Source of the DNA: Mycobacterium sp. MS1601
GTDB taxonomy: Bacteria > Actinomycetota > Actinomycetes > Mycobacteriales > Mycobacteriaceae
Length of the DNA stretch: 64,000 nucleotides
Reading direction: 5' to 3'
Assembly: GCF_001984215.1 (NCBI RefSeq)
Contig: NZ_CP019420.1
Location: forward strand, 4,464,001-4,528,000
How positions within the stretch are numbered: the first letter of the stretch is position 1; each line of letters starts with the position of its first letter. The notes beneath the pieces were generated by a model. It was not told the origin of the DNA. It ran no database searches and was given only the letters and a program-made list of their open reading frames with translations. The translations under genes and the position numbers were made by a program. Of the stretch, positions 44,138-53,677 are shown one piece after another.

Positions 44138-45964
44138 ATGACTGTGGTCGTACCCGTGTACCGCACCAGCGAACGGGCCGATGTTCTCCCTTCTGTCATC
44201 GAAGGCGTGAACTCCATCGCCGAGGCCGCGCACGAGGCCGCTGATTTCGCTACGGTGCTCCGCAGGGTGGCGCAGGTATTTGCAGCGTCTACGGGTGTGA
44301 GCCGGTGCTCACTGCGGCTTCCGGATCCCTCGTCATCGGGCTATCGGCTTGCCCTCTCGCTGGGTAAGTCGGATTACACCGCGCAAGGGCAGCGAATGTT
44401 GGATGGCTCGGACCCCTTCTCTGCGGAGGTTCTCGCCCGCCGAGCCCCAGTTGTTGTGGAAGACACCCGCGGTGATCCACGGATGTCTCCTATCGCCCGC
44501 GCTTCCACGGCGCTCGGCGTCTACTCGATGATCGGCGTTCCGATCATGTTCGGCGAGAAAACCGTCGCTTTGGCCTTCCTCGACAATGAGTTCGAACAGG
44601 TGACCTATTCGCAGTGGCAGATAGAGGCCGCGCGCCAGCTGGGAGCGCTGTGCGGTTCGGCATTGGTGTCGGCATCGGTGCTGATCGAACGCAAGGACGC
44701 GCTGCAGTGCGCGCGTAAGGAGAACGAGGCACTGCGGCGGCTGGCTCGCCTGGAATCTCTTCTAGAGGGAGTGACGTCGGAGGGGTTGGCGCCGCCACTG
44801 TGTGCGCGTAATGCCGCTCGACTCCTCGGTCGCCCCGTCTCGTTGTACAACTGGGCGTGGAGGACGGTCGGGACAGCAGGCGTCAAGGGTGTGCCACTGG
44901 ATCTCGGCAGCAAGGCTGTCCGTTCGCACCCAAAGATCGCCGCTGAGCTGGAGCACGTGCGCCGCGGTCAGACCCGCATCGTTGGTCCGCTACCCGCGAT
45001 CGGCGTGCACTCAAAGAGCATCATCGCCCCAGTGGGCCTGGGCGCCGAGAACTGGGGCGTTCTGGTCGTTCATGAGGCCGGCAAGACGTTCCAGCCCTTC
45101 GAAACCGAGGTATCAGCACGCGTTGCGACGCGGTACGGCGGAAGCCTGGCAATCGCTGGCCACGGCGCAACCACGGTGGCGGCGCTGCGCTCAGCTGTCG
45201 CCCAGGACATCGTGGGCGGAGACACCGACGACGCCGGACTGGAGGGTCGCGCCCAGGCGGCGGGTTTCGATCCTGATACGGCGCGCATCCTGGTCCTGTT
45301 CGAACCGCTGTCGGCGGAGCTGCGACCGGCGGCGGTGGAATGCCTTACTGACTCAATGAGCACGGTGTTGGGTCCCGTTGTCGCCGTTCCGTGCGTGAAC
45401 AGAGCTGGTCTGGCTGTCCTTGCCACGGCGCCGTCGGCGTCGCGCGACCTCGCCGCTGCCCTCAGCGACATCTTGGAGAGTCAGCCAATGCTTGCCGACG
45501 TGTCGGCAGTGATTTCGGGGCCCTTCACGGCACTGGGTGCGACTATGGAAGCCAATGCAGAGTGCCAACAGGCGATGCGTTGTGTTCATCGCTTCCGGCA
45601 CCTTAAATTTCCCCGAGTAGCCAGGGTGTCCGACTTCGGGCCGGCTCTGCCCTTCATGGCGTCAGCAGACGTCCACGAAGTCCGCGCGTTTGCCCGTAAA
45701 CAGATACAGGGCCTCGACGGAGCTGCGGGTGAAGACGACCTTCTGGTGACCCTGCAGGTATTCGTGGAGTCCTTCAACGTACGACGGTGCGCGCGCGCGT
45801 TGAGCGTGCACGAAAACACCGTGCGCTACAGGCTCGCCCGCATCGAAAAATTAACGGGACTCGATCTCCTCAACGACCCCGGGGGACAGCTGCGCGCCGA
45901 GCTCACCGTTTCGGCCATGCGTCTCGTAGGCGACCTGCCCTGGACGTCTCCCTGCGCGGGGTGA
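44138..45964 (+). CDS. PucR/CdaR-type regulator with GAF domain
   Basis: 608-aa transcriptional regulator. An N-terminal GAF-like sensor (about 20-180, with GVYSMIGVPIMFGEKTVALAFLDN) is followed by a second alpha/beta region and a C-terminal PucR helix-turn-helix, VESFNVRRCARALSVHENTV then RYRLARIEKLTGLDL (about 540-580). It is divergent from the crotonase-thiolase-DUF35 operon and upstream of the hydrolase/ALDH block, so it is likely to sense a pathway compound and control both sides (inference). Confidence 0.9.
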   Translation: MTVVVPVYRTSERADVLPSVIEGVNSIAEAAHEAADFATVLRRVAQVFAASTGVSRCSLRLPDPSSSGYRLALSLGKSDYTAQGQRMLDGSDPFSAEVLARRAPVVVEDTRGDPRMSPIARASTALGVYSMIGVPIMFGEKTVALAFLDNEFEQVTYSQWQIEAARQLGALCGSALVSASVLIERKDALQCARKENEALRRLARLESLLEGVTSEGLAPPLCARNAARLLGRPVSLYNWAWRTVGTAGVKGVPLDLGSKAVRSHPKIAAELEHVRRGQTRIVGPLPAIGVHSKSIIAPVGLGAENWGVLVVHEAGKTFQPFETEVSARVATRYGGSLAIAGHGATTVAALRSAVAQDIVGGDTDDAGLEGRAQAAGFDPDTARILVLFEPLSAELRPAAVECLTDSMSTVLGPVVAVPCVNRAGLAVLATAPSASRDLAAALSDILESQPMLADVSAVISGPFTALGATMEANAECQQAMRCVHRFRHLKFPRVARVSDFGPALPFMASADVHEVRAFARKQIQGLDGAAGEDDLLVTLQVFVESFNVRRCARALSVHENTVRYRLARIEKLTGLDLLNDPGGQLRAELTVSAMRLVGDLPWTSPCAG

Positions 45965-46123
45965 GACCGCGCCTGGCGCGAGGGAACGCGGTTTGGAGTT
46001 TTCCACAGCGCGTCTGGTAATCCGCGCCGGTTGTCGCGCCCGCTACGTAGCGTTGGCGGTGAGCACTCGCGCCGGGACTGTGAGGCGACGGTGCCGCTCA
46101 CCTCCTTCGACCCGAAAGAACCG

Positions 46124-47062
46124 ATGAGTGCAGCGTCCGAATTGCCCTCAGCAGCCATGGATCCTGACGCCGAAGCCGTTGTCGCCGCACGTGCGAAGAT
46201 GCCTGCGGCGAATCTCGAACAGTTGAGGCTGAAGTACGCGACCGCCGGACGACTATTCGCACCACCGGTGCCAGCACGCATGACGACCGACGACATCCAC
46301 ATCGACATGCAGTCCCGCGGATTCGTGAGAGCTCGGCTCTACACGCCTGCAGACGTGAGCACAGCCGGTCTACTTGTGTGGGCGCACGGTGGAGGATGGA
46401 TCTCCGGGTCCGTCGCGGGATTCGACGGAACGGCGGCAGCCCTTGCCACCGCCAGTCACACCAGAACACTGTCGATCGACTACTCACTGGCGCCGGAAGC
46501 CCCTTTCCCGCGTGCAGTCGACGAAGTTCGCGCCGTCATCGACTGGACGCAAACCACAGCGGGTACAACCGCTCTCGGGCATCGCCTTGACCGCGTCGTG
46601 GTCGGCGGCGACAGTGCCGGCGGCAACCTGGTCACCCTGGCGGCCGCATCCGCCAGCGGGCCCATGCCGCTGGCAGGACAGGTGCTGGCGTACCCGGTGA
46701 CGAATCACTCGGTACCGGACGTCACGCCGAATGTCTACTCACCTACATTGACTGCCGAGGCGCTGTCCACCTGTTGGCGGCTTTACCTCGGGAATGCTGA
46801 AACGGCAGCGCCCCAGCTCTTCTCACCGCTGCACCAAGAGCTGAGCCGTCTGCCCCCCACGCTGATCGTGTTGGCCGGTCTGGACATACTCCACCGCGAC
46901 GGAGTGTCGTACGGGAACGCGCTGAACGCTTCGGGCGTCAGTACCCGGCTCGCCACGTACCCGACCATGCCACACGGCTTCCTGGAATGGGCCGACAAGG
47001 TGCGTGCCAGCCGGCACGCTCTTGCGCATATTGGGAAGTTCGTACTCAGCCGCGCGACATGA
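46124..47062 (+). CDS. Alpha/beta hydrolase, hormone-sensitive-lipase family
   Basis: 312-aa HSL-type esterase: oxyanion motif HGGGW (about residue 88), nucleophile in GDSAGG, acid in AGLDILHRDG and the His in MPHGF. No signal peptide. It would cleave esters or lactones in the cytosol, and is a good candidate to open the product of a BVMO. ATG at 46124 is chosen; an upstream in-frame start at 46031 is possible but lies close behind the regulator. It may start the long plus-strand catabolic operon, with about 220 bases to the ALDH gene. Confidence 0.88.
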   Translation: MSAASELPSAAMDPDAEAVVAARAKMPAANLEQLRLKYATAGRLFAPPVPARMTTDDIHIDMQSRGFVRARLYTPADVSTAGLLVWAHGGGWISGSVAGFDGTAAALATASHTRTLSIDYSLAPEAPFPRAVDEVRAVIDWTQTTAGTTALGHRLDRVVVGGDSAGGNLVTLAAASASGPMPLAGQVLAYPVTNHSVPDVTPNVYSPTLTAEALSTCWRLYLGNAETAAPQLFSPLHQELSRLPPTLIVLAGLDILHRDGVSYGNALNASGVSTRLATYPTMPHGFLEWADKVRASRHALAHIGKFVLSRAT

Positions 47063-47210
47063 GCCCGAGGTGGTCAGCTCACACCTCACAGCGCCAGTAA
47101 CGCCGATCTGGTCATTGGAATGCCCCACAAGCGCGGCCGCGGTGGTGAGCGGGATCCGACGCGCAGCGCCCTAGCGTTGGTGGGGCACACCGACTTCTGG
47201 AGGAACCACT

Positions 47211-47285
47211 ATGGCCGCGCTCGTCGCTGACAGGCCAACACCGAAGGTGTTGCACGGACGAAGGAACTCTGGAGTGATGGGATGA
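47211..47285 (+). CDS. 24-codon leader ORF before the aldehyde dehydrogenase
   Basis: A short frame starts with ATG at 47211 behind GGAGGAAC and ends at a TGA that overlaps the ALDH ATG (ATGA, 47282-47285). The peptide ends in HGRRNSGVMG and has no recognised motif. The good ribosome site and exact overlap suggest translational coupling or a regulatory leader. An 8-base inverted repeat upstream (47121-47128 and 47180-47187) could shape the leader RNA. Chance cannot be excluded. Confidence 0.4.
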   Translation: MAALVADRPTPKVLHGRRNSGVMG

Positions 47286-48769
47286 CCGTTACGCCGGAAA
47301 GCCTGCCGCTGTACGAGTTGTTCATCGATGGAGAATTCACCGCGTCATCGACCGGAGCCATCTATGAGTCTGAGGATCCGTACGCGTGCCGCAGTTGGGC
47401 GCGAGTCGCCGATGCCAGCAGCGCGGATGTCGACCGTGCGGTGGCGGCGGCGCGCATGTCGCTGGCCGGGGAATGGGGACGGACACCGGGTCACGAGCGC
47501 GCCCGCCTGATGCTGCGTCTGGCCGATATCGTCGAGCGCGACGCTCACGACCTGGCCGAGATCGAAACCCGTGACAATGGCAAGCCCTACCGGGACGCGA
47601 ACGCACAATCGGCCTACGTTGCCACCTGGCTGCGGTACTTCGCCGGCCATGCCGACAAGATCGAAGGTCGGTCCTTCCAGGAGGCGCATCCCAACTTTCA
47701 CGTCTACTCCCTGCGACAACCGGTCGGAGTGGTCGCCGCAGTCCTGCCGTGGAACGCGCCCCTGATCCTGCTGGCTTTCAAGCTGGCGCCGGCGCTTGCG
47801 GCGGGGTGCACGTTCGTGGCCAAGCCGTCGGAGTTCACGCCCGCATCAACACTCGCTTTCGCCGCCCGAGTTCAGGAAGCGGGCTTTCCCCCGGGCGTAT
47901 TCAACGTCCTGACCGGGCAGTCGCGGGACGTAGGTGCACGTCTTGTGTCCCATCCCGATGTCGACAAGGTGGCATTCACCGGCTCCACACGGACCGGCGT
48001 AGCCGTCGCGCAGGCCGCCTTGGGTCATCTGGCCGCAGTGACTCTCGAATTAGGTGGCAAGTCACCCCAGGTCGTCTTCGCCGACGCCGATCTGGACCAG
48101 GCCACCAACGGCGTGGTGGCGGGCGTGTTCGCAGCCTCTGGCCAGTTCTGCACTGCGGGATCACGAGTACTCGTACATCGCAGGATCTATGACGAGTTCG
48201 CTCACCGCCTGGCCGCCAGGGCCGCGACGATCACTATCGGCGATCCCAGCGATCCCGCCACCGATATCGGTCCCATATCCACCGCTCCCCAGTTCGCGCG
48301 GGTATCGCAGATCCTGTCTGCAGCCGTCGACGATGGTGCGCAGATCTCGCCCGGCGGGGGCCTGGACCCGACTGTGGGCAAGTACTTCGTCCGTCCGGCC
48401 GTCTTGACCGGAGTCACGCCGACGATGGCGGTGATGCAGGAAGAGGTCTTCGGTCCGGTGGTGGGCTTGCTTCCGTTCGACACCGAAGAAGAGGCGATCC
48501 GGCTTGCCAACGACACGCCTTACGGTTTGGCGGCCGGTGTATGGACCAGCGACGTTCGCCGGGCTCATCGGTGCGCCGCTGCACTCAAGGCCGGAACGGT
48601 GTGGGTAAATGCCTACCGCACCAACGCCCCCGGGGTGCCATTCGGTGGAATGAAGGCCAGTGGACTCGGACGCGAGAACGGGCAGGAGGCGCTCGATTCC
48701 TACCTCGAAACGAAATCGGTGTGGATCGAACTCGCCGGCGAAACCCGTGACCCCTTCCGTATCGGCTGA
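47282..48769 (+). CDS. NAD(P)-dependent aldehyde dehydrogenase
   Basis: 495-aa ALDH: the substrate-entry and NAD segment PWNAPLILLAFKLAPALAAGC, FTGSTRTG, general base Glu256 in ELGGKSP and catalytic Cys290 in GQFCTAG (34 residues apart, the normal spacing), and EEVFGPVV. It oxidises an aldehyde to the acid, as expected after hydrolysis of a BVMO ester and alcohol oxidation. It is the first full-size gene of an operon that runs without a gap over 30 bases through acyl-CoA dehydrogenases, acyl-CoA ligase, crotonase, fbiC and fbiD. Confidence 0.94.
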   Translation: MTVTPESLPLYELFIDGEFTASSTGAIYESEDPYACRSWARVADASSADVDRAVAAARMSLAGEWGRTPGHERARLMLRLADIVERDAHDLAEIETRDNGKPYRDANAQSAYVATWLRYFAGHADKIEGRSFQEAHPNFHVYSLRQPVGVVAAVLPWNAPLILLAFKLAPALAAGCTFVAKPSEFTPASTLAFAARVQEAGFPPGVFNVLTGQSRDVGARLVSHPDVDKVAFTGSTRTGVAVAQAALGHLAAVTLELGGKSPQVVFADADLDQATNGVVAGVFAASGQFCTAGSRVLVHRRIYDEFAHRLAARAATITIGDPSDPATDIGPISTAPQFARVSQILSAAVDDGAQISPGGGLDPTVGKYFVRPAVLTGVTPTMAVMQEEVFGPVVGLLPFDTEEEAIRLANDTPYGLAAGVWTSDVRRAHRCAAALKAGTVWVNAYRTNAPGVPFGGMKASGLGRENGQEALDSYLETKSVWIELAGETRDPFRIG

Positions 48770-48796
48770 TCTGCCCATCGAGCGAGGAGAAGACCT

Positions 48797-50029
48797 GTGG
48801 ATTTAGGTATTTCGGATGCCGCGGGGCAGCTGCGCTCCGAGGTTCGCGCCTTCATCGGCGCCCATGTCGGTGCCGACTGGGCCGGCGAGGGCGCGCTCGA
48901 CCCAGCGGCGGCGCAGGAGTTCAGGACCGCGTGGCGGGCGGCGCTGGTTGAGCACAACTTTCTGGCTCCGCACTGGCCCACCGCCTATGGCGGTCGGGGC
49001 TTGGGTCCTGTCGAGTATTCGATTGTGATCGAAGAGTTCGTCGGCGCTGGCGTGCCGCAGTACCCGGCCACCAACGACGGGATCGGGATCACCCTCCTCG
49101 GGCCCGCGGTGCTGGCCTGGGGGACCGAGGAGCAGAAGCAACGTTTCCTGCCGGCGACATTGAGCGGTGAGATTCGCTGGGCGCAGGGCTATTCCGAACC
49201 GGAGGCGGGATCTGATCTGTTCGGGCTCAGGACTCGTGCGGAGCCGACCGAGGGCGGTTTTACGCTCACCGGTCAGAAAATTTGGCAGACGGCTGGTTTG
49301 ACCGCCAACTGGATCTTCCTTCTGGCCCGTACGAGCGTAGAAGAACGTAAGTCGCGTGGGCTGTCGTTCCTGGTGGCAGAGCTCGATCAGCCTGGGATTG
49401 AGGTGCGGGGCATCCGAAACCTCAATGGCGAGAGTGAATTTTGTGAGGTCTTCTTCAACGGTGCCTTCGCATCGGCCGATGACGTCATCGGCGGCGTGGG
49501 AAACGGTGCCAAAGTTGCCCTGACTCTGCTCGGGCATGAGCGGGGCGCCAATGGGCTGTCGCTGGCGCTGGCCAGCCGTATCGAGATCGAGAGGCTGGGC
49601 AAGCTCATCACTGCGTGCGGACTCGGCGGTGACGACGAGATTCGTCGCAGGCTGGGTAAGCTGGCGGCCGACGTCGAACTCCAGCGGGCATTCGGTCTGT
49701 GGTTGTTGGGTGAAACTGCCAGTAGCACTGAGGTCGGTCCCGTCTCGTCGATCGTGAAACTGCGTGTGTCGCAGCATCGTCAGCGCGTTCATGAACTGGC
49801 GATCGATGTGCTGGGCGCTACGGCCAACAATTTGACTGGCCACCCGGGACTGGAGAATCTGCGCGCGCAGCCTCTGGGGACAGATCCGCTGTCCACCACG
49901 ACGTGGGCAAGAGATTTCCTGTTCACCCGCGCGGCAACGATCTACGGCGGTTCTGAACAAATCCAGAAGAACACAATCGGTGAGCAGCTGCTGGGGCTTC
50001 CCCGCGAGCCGGTCGCCGCGAAAGGCTGA
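48797..50029 (+). CDS. Acyl-CoA dehydrogenase, larger subunit
   Basis: 410-aa flavoprotein: AQGYSEPEAGSDLFGLRTRA (FAD/substrate loop), GQKIWQTAG, and the C-terminal TIYGGSEQIQKNTIGEQLLGLP for FAD. GTG start. It lies nine bases upstream of a second, shorter acyl-CoA dehydrogenase, as in the heterotetrameric FadE26-FadE27 or FadE28-FadE29 enzymes that act on steroid side chains. The pair would make a 2-enoyl-CoA from a bulky acyl-CoA. Electron acceptor: ETF. Confidence 0.92.
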   Translation: MDLGISDAAGQLRSEVRAFIGAHVGADWAGEGALDPAAAQEFRTAWRAALVEHNFLAPHWPTAYGGRGLGPVEYSIVIEEFVGAGVPQYPATNDGIGITLLGPAVLAWGTEEQKQRFLPATLSGEIRWAQGYSEPEAGSDLFGLRTRAEPTEGGFTLTGQKIWQTAGLTANWIFLLARTSVEERKSRGLSFLVAELDQPGIEVRGIRNLNGESEFCEVFFNGAFASADDVIGGVGNGAKVALTLLGHERGANGLSLALASRIEIERLGKLITACGLGGDDEIRRRLGKLAADVELQRAFGLWLLGETASSTEVGPVSSIVKLRVSQHRQRVHELAIDVLGATANNLTGHPGLENLRAQPLGTDPLSTTTWARDFLFTRAATIYGGSEQIQKNTIGEQLLGLPREPVAAKG

Positions 50030-50038
50030 CCGAACGCG

Positions 50039-51115
50039 ATGAACCTCGATCCGAACGATGAACAGCGGGCTCTCAGCGGTGCGCTCCGTCAGTTCCTCGA
50101 TGCCGCAGACCCTCTCGCAACAGTCCGCGAAAGTGGCTCGACGGAGGGCCCGTTCGATGCCAAGATCTGGCGTCGCCTGGCTACGGAGATCGGCCTGCAC
50201 GGAATGCTGCTACCCGATGCGGTCGGCGGTTCCGACGGCGACCTTCTCGACACGGTGGCCACTTTCGAAGAACTTGGCCGGTACCTTCTCGCGGGGCCCT
50301 ACCTCGCATCTCTGGTGCAGGCGCCGATCTTGCTGGCAGCCTCCGCAGACGATGAAGGTGCGAACATTTCGGCCCGTCTCGCAAGCGGGGAGCTCGTTGT
50401 GTCGGTCTCGGCGAACAAGGCTGACGGTGTAGAGCTAGGTACGCACTCGCCGGGACCGACAACCGTGAGCGGAGCCGTAGGTCCCATTCCCTACGCTGAA
50501 GACGCTCAGCTCTTACTGCTGGTCACCGGCGCCGATGAACTTGTTGCGGTGCAACTGGGTTCGCAGTTGTCCCTGCACACTCACGAATCGATCGATCCGA
50601 CCCAGAGGTTCGGTGACGTGATCTTCGACAGAGCCCCCGGATACCTACTGGCGCGTGGGTCTGCAGTGTCTGATGCATACGATCGCTGCGTGGCCTACGC
50701 TGCAACTGCTTTGGCCGCCGAGCAGATCGGTGCGGCCCAGAAATGCCTCGAAATGGCGGTGTCCTATGCAAACGGCCGCGTGCAATTCGGGCGGCCGATC
50801 GGATCTTTCCAAGCTATCAAGCACCTGCTGTCCGATGTGTTCGTTGAGGTGACGCTGGCTCGACGGGCCACGTGGCTTGCCGCGTGGGAACTCAGCGGCG
50901 GAACGGCGTCTCGCGCACCACGCGCTGCGTGGAGCCAGGCTGCCGCTGCGCTGCAGCTGGCCGCAACCACCAGTGTGCAGGTGCACGGCGGCATCGCGAT
51001 CACCTGGGAGCACGACGCTCATTGGTACCTCAAGAGAGCGGTGGCGACCAAAGCACTGTTCGGGGCGCCGTCGGAGCATTACGACGCATTAGGAGCCGAG
51101 CTTGTCCAGTCCTGA
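50039..51115 (+). CDS. Acyl-CoA dehydrogenase, smaller subunit
   Basis: 358-aa acyl-CoA dehydrogenase of the short type: a weak middle beta domain without the usual TEPxAGSD loop, then LAAEQIGAAQKCLEMAVSYANGRVQFGRPIGSFQAIKH and QVHGGIAITWEHDAHWYLKRA. The last segment carries the Glu that is the catalytic base in the partner subunit of alpha2beta2 acyl-CoA dehydrogenases. It should function with the preceding gene product, each supplying part of the FAD site. Its end overlaps the ligase start by 14 bases. Confidence 0.91.
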   Translation: MNLDPNDEQRALSGALRQFLDAADPLATVRESGSTEGPFDAKIWRRLATEIGLHGMLLPDAVGGSDGDLLDTVATFEELGRYLLAGPYLASLVQAPILLAASADDEGANISARLASGELVVSVSANKADGVELGTHSPGPTTVSGAVGPIPYAEDAQLLLLVTGADELVAVQLGSQLSLHTHESIDPTQRFGDVIFDRAPGYLLARGSAVSDAYDRCVAYAATALAAEQIGAAQKCLEMAVSYANGRVQFGRPIGSFQAIKHLLSDVFVEVTLARRATWLAAWELSGGTASRAPRAAWSQAAAALQLAATTSVQVHGGIAITWEHDAHWYLKRAVATKALFGAPSEHYDALGAELVQS

Positions 51116-52841
51116 CCTTCACACCCCGGCGCGGAGGCATCACGCGCACGGCGGACAAGCGGCAGAGTTTCATTTCGCCGATGTGCTCGAAACGATCGCG
51201 TGCGACCGTCCGGCCCTGCCGGCATTGATTTCGGGGGAGGTCGTGCGCAGCTGGGGAGAGTTCGACGACCGTGCGTCACGCCTTGCCGGCGTTTTGCACC
51301 AGGCCCAGCTCTCGCGGCACGGTGCGGTAGGAATCTGTCTGCGCAACTGCAACGAGTACCTCGAAAGCTACTTCGCCACCTTAAAAGTCAGAGGTGTGCC
51401 GATCAGCATCAACTACCGGTACGCAGAGGAGGAGCTGGCGAGCCTCCTGCAAGGTAGCGACTGTGAAGTGCTGGTGTTCGGCGCAGCATTCGCAGAACGG
51501 ATTCTCGCGATCATAGATCGCATCCCGAGTCTGTCGCTGCTACTGATGGTGCAGGACGGCACCGAGGGAGGGATATCGTCTTTGCCACCAGGGGTTCTCG
51601 ACTACGAAGACGCCCTCGCGGCTGTGGCTCCGATGACGCCGGTCGAACGCTCCGGCGACGACCCCCTTGTCGTCTACACCGGGGGCACCACCGGGCTGCC
51701 CAAAGCGTTGACCTACCCGATGCGTTCCCGCGTGCAGGGAAGGGTCGGCGAGTTTGCCCGGCTGGTCGGGTTGGACGACCCCGGTGCTTCGAGTTTCGCC
51801 GCTGCCGCTGAGGCACTGGCCGTGCGAGGGGCAAGCCCGGTCGGGTTACCTGCCTCCCCGCTCATGCACAATGCGGCCCTGGTCACCTGTGCGCTGCCTA
51901 CCCTGTTGCTCGGCGGCACGGTCGTCACGGTGCCGACCCCCGGATTTGAGGCTGCGGCCATATGGAACGCCGTGGTACATCGGAGCGCCACGTCGATGAC
52001 CATCGTGGGTGACGCCATGGGCCGCCCACTGCTGCAGGCCCTCGAAGACCGAATCCGACGCGGCGAACAGTCACCGACAAGCTTAAAGACGATCACTTCG
52101 ACTGGTATGGCCTGGAATTCCGCAACCAAGGCGGGCCTGCTCGCCCATTCCCCGCAGCTGCGGTTGGTGGAGGTGTTCGGGGCAACCGAGGGCCTCATGG
52201 GAATGAACATCTGTACCGCCCAGACCGCCAACCCATCAAGCCCCCGATTCACCCCCGTGGCCGGGCTCAGAACTCTGGACGACGACTTCACCGACACCGC
52301 ACCGGGGGAGCCCGGGCGCATAGCCTTTCCGGTCGCCGATGACGTGTGCTACCGCGATGATCCTCAGAAGACAGCTGAAACTTTCCGCGTGATCGACGGC
52401 CGGCGCTATGCGGTGCTGGGTGACCTGGGCCGGCTGCTGACCGACGGGAGGTTGGAACCATTGGGGCGCGGTGGCCAAGTGGTCAATACCGGTGGGGAGA
52501 AAGTCTTTCCGGCAGAAGTCGAGGATGTCATACGGAGCCTGGATGCAATCACCGACTGTCTGGTGGTCGGGGTGCCGGACCCCCGCTGGGGTCAACGCCT
52601 GGTCGCCGTTGTGTCCCGCAAAGATGACACCCTCAGCGGTGACGACATTCGGACGGCGATCCGATCGCGGCTGGCCGGGTTCAAGGTACCCAAAGACGTG
52701 CTGTTCATCCCCGTGGTACCGCGGTTTCCGAACGGAAAGCCCGACCTGCTGCAGGCAACGCACATCGCACAGGCCGCCACCGTCAACGGCGGCCCGACAG
52801 ACTCAGAATCCCTCCCGATCAGGAGAATTGACCATGAATGA
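51102..52841 (+). CDS. Acyl-CoA synthetase (FadD-type, AMP-forming)
   Basis: 579-aa adenylate-forming ligase: VYTGGTTGLPKAL for ATP, VFGATEGL, GDLGRLLTDGRLEPLGRGGQVVNTGGEKVFPAEVED and the late lysine in RFPNGKPDLL. It activates the pathway acid with CoA. A TTG at 51102 is taken as start because AGGAG is five bases upstream and it overlaps the previous stop, as coupled genes do; a GTG near 51183 is the alternative. It ends eight bases into the crotonase gene. Confidence 0.92.
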   Translation: MSSPDLHTPARRHHAHGGQAAEFHFADVLETIACDRPALPALISGEVVRSWGEFDDRASRLAGVLHQAQLSRHGAVGICLRNCNEYLESYFATLKVRGVPISINYRYAEEELASLLQGSDCEVLVFGAAFAERILAIIDRIPSLSLLLMVQDGTEGGISSLPPGVLDYEDALAAVAPMTPVERSGDDPLVVYTGGTTGLPKALTYPMRSRVQGRVGEFARLVGLDDPGASSFAAAAEALAVRGASPVGLPASPLMHNAALVTCALPTLLLGGTVVTVPTPGFEAAAIWNAVVHRSATSMTIVGDAMGRPLLQALEDRIRRGEQSPTSLKTITSTGMAWNSATKAGLLAHSPQLRLVEVFGATEGLMGMNICTAQTANPSSPRFTPVAGLRTLDDDFTDTAPGEPGRIAFPVADDVCYRDDPQKTAETFRVIDGRRYAVLGDLGRLLTDGRLEPLGRGGQVVNTGGEKVFPAEVEDVIRSLDAITDCLVVGVPDPRWGQRLVAVVSRKDDTLSGDDIRTAIRSRLAGFKVPKDVLFIPVVPRFPNGKPDLLQATHIAQAATVNGGPTDSESLPIRRIDHE

Positions 52842-53673
52842 CCTGGTGCTCATCGACAACCCGAGGGCTCGCGTGCGGCGCCTCACGCTCAACCGACCGG
52901 CCAAGCGCAACGCGATGTCCAACTCCTTGCGCAGCCGAATACTCGAAGAGCTCAGGGCTGCCGACCTCGATGATGACGTTTCTGTCATCGTCATCCGAGG
53001 AGCGGGAAAGTGTTGGTCCGCAGGATACGACTTGGCTCAGGATCACTCCGAGCCGCTTTCGCGCCACTCGAATCGCCGTCATGGCCATTGGCCACGACAC
53101 ATCGTCGACGGTTGGATCGATGTGTGGGATTTCGACACTCCCGTCATCGGTCAAGTGCATGGCTACTGCCTTGCCGGCGGCACGGAACTGGCGATGGCGT
53201 GCGATCTGGTTTACGTCGCCGACGATGCCATCATCGGCTACCCGCCCGTGCGCGACATCAGCCCTCCCGATATGTGTTGGCAGCCCTGGATCTACGGGTT
53301 GCGAAGGGCTATGGAGGCTGTGCTGACCGGAGATTCGGTCTCCGGTACGGAAGCCGCTCAGATGGGGTTCGCCAATCGATCGTTTCCGATCGACGAACTC
53401 GAAGAAGCGGTACTGGCGGTGGCCGAGCGGATCAGTTCGGTACCACCGGAGGTCCTGGCGCTTAACAAGCGTGCAGTGCACCGCGCGATGGACGTCATGG
53501 GAATCAGAACGTCGCTGCGCGTCACCACGGACTCACAGACAATCGGCGGCATGCTGCCATCGTCGTCGTCGCGCAAGGAAGCCTACCGCGCGGGCGTGAC
53601 GTCGGCGCTTACCGCCCGTGACGCAGGTTTCGGTGACTACCGTGTGAGTGGAAGTGCCGATAAGGCGCCCTGA
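52834..53673 (+). CDS. Crotonase-fold protein with one catalytic Glu missing
   Basis: 279-aa crotonase: oxyanion-hole segments [11 protein letters not shown] and [19 protein letters not shown]. Where normal hydratases have a QPE-type Glu, this one reads [14 protein letters not shown]; the second acid in [10 protein letters not shown] remains. Loss of the first Glu is seen in crotonases that act as hydrolases, isomerases or C-C lyases, so simple hydration is doubtful. ATG at 52834 with AGGAG upstream overlaps the ligase by eight bases. The fbiC start is four bases after its stop. Confidence 0.88.
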   Translation: MNDLVLIDNPRARVRRLTLNRPAKRNAMSNSLRSRILEELRAADLDDDVSVIVIRGAGKCWSAGYDLAQDHSEPLSRHSNRRHGHWPRHIVDGWIDVWDFDTPVIGQVHGYCLAGGTELAMACDLVYVADDAIIGYPPVRDISPPDMCWQPWIYGLRRAMEAVLTGDSVSGTEAAQMGFANRSFPIDELEEAVLAVAERISSVPPEVLALNKRAVHRAMDVMGIRTSLRVTTDSQTIGGMLPSSSSRKEAYRAGVTSALTARDAGFGDYRVSGSADKAP

Positions 53674-53677
53674 ACAC

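Noticed and set aside
47211..47285. 24-codon ORF as a precursor of a radical-SAM-modified peptide cofactor (mycofactocin type)
   Set aside because: The C-terminus lacks the Val-Tyr ending of MftA, and the nearby radical-SAM protein is clearly FO synthase.
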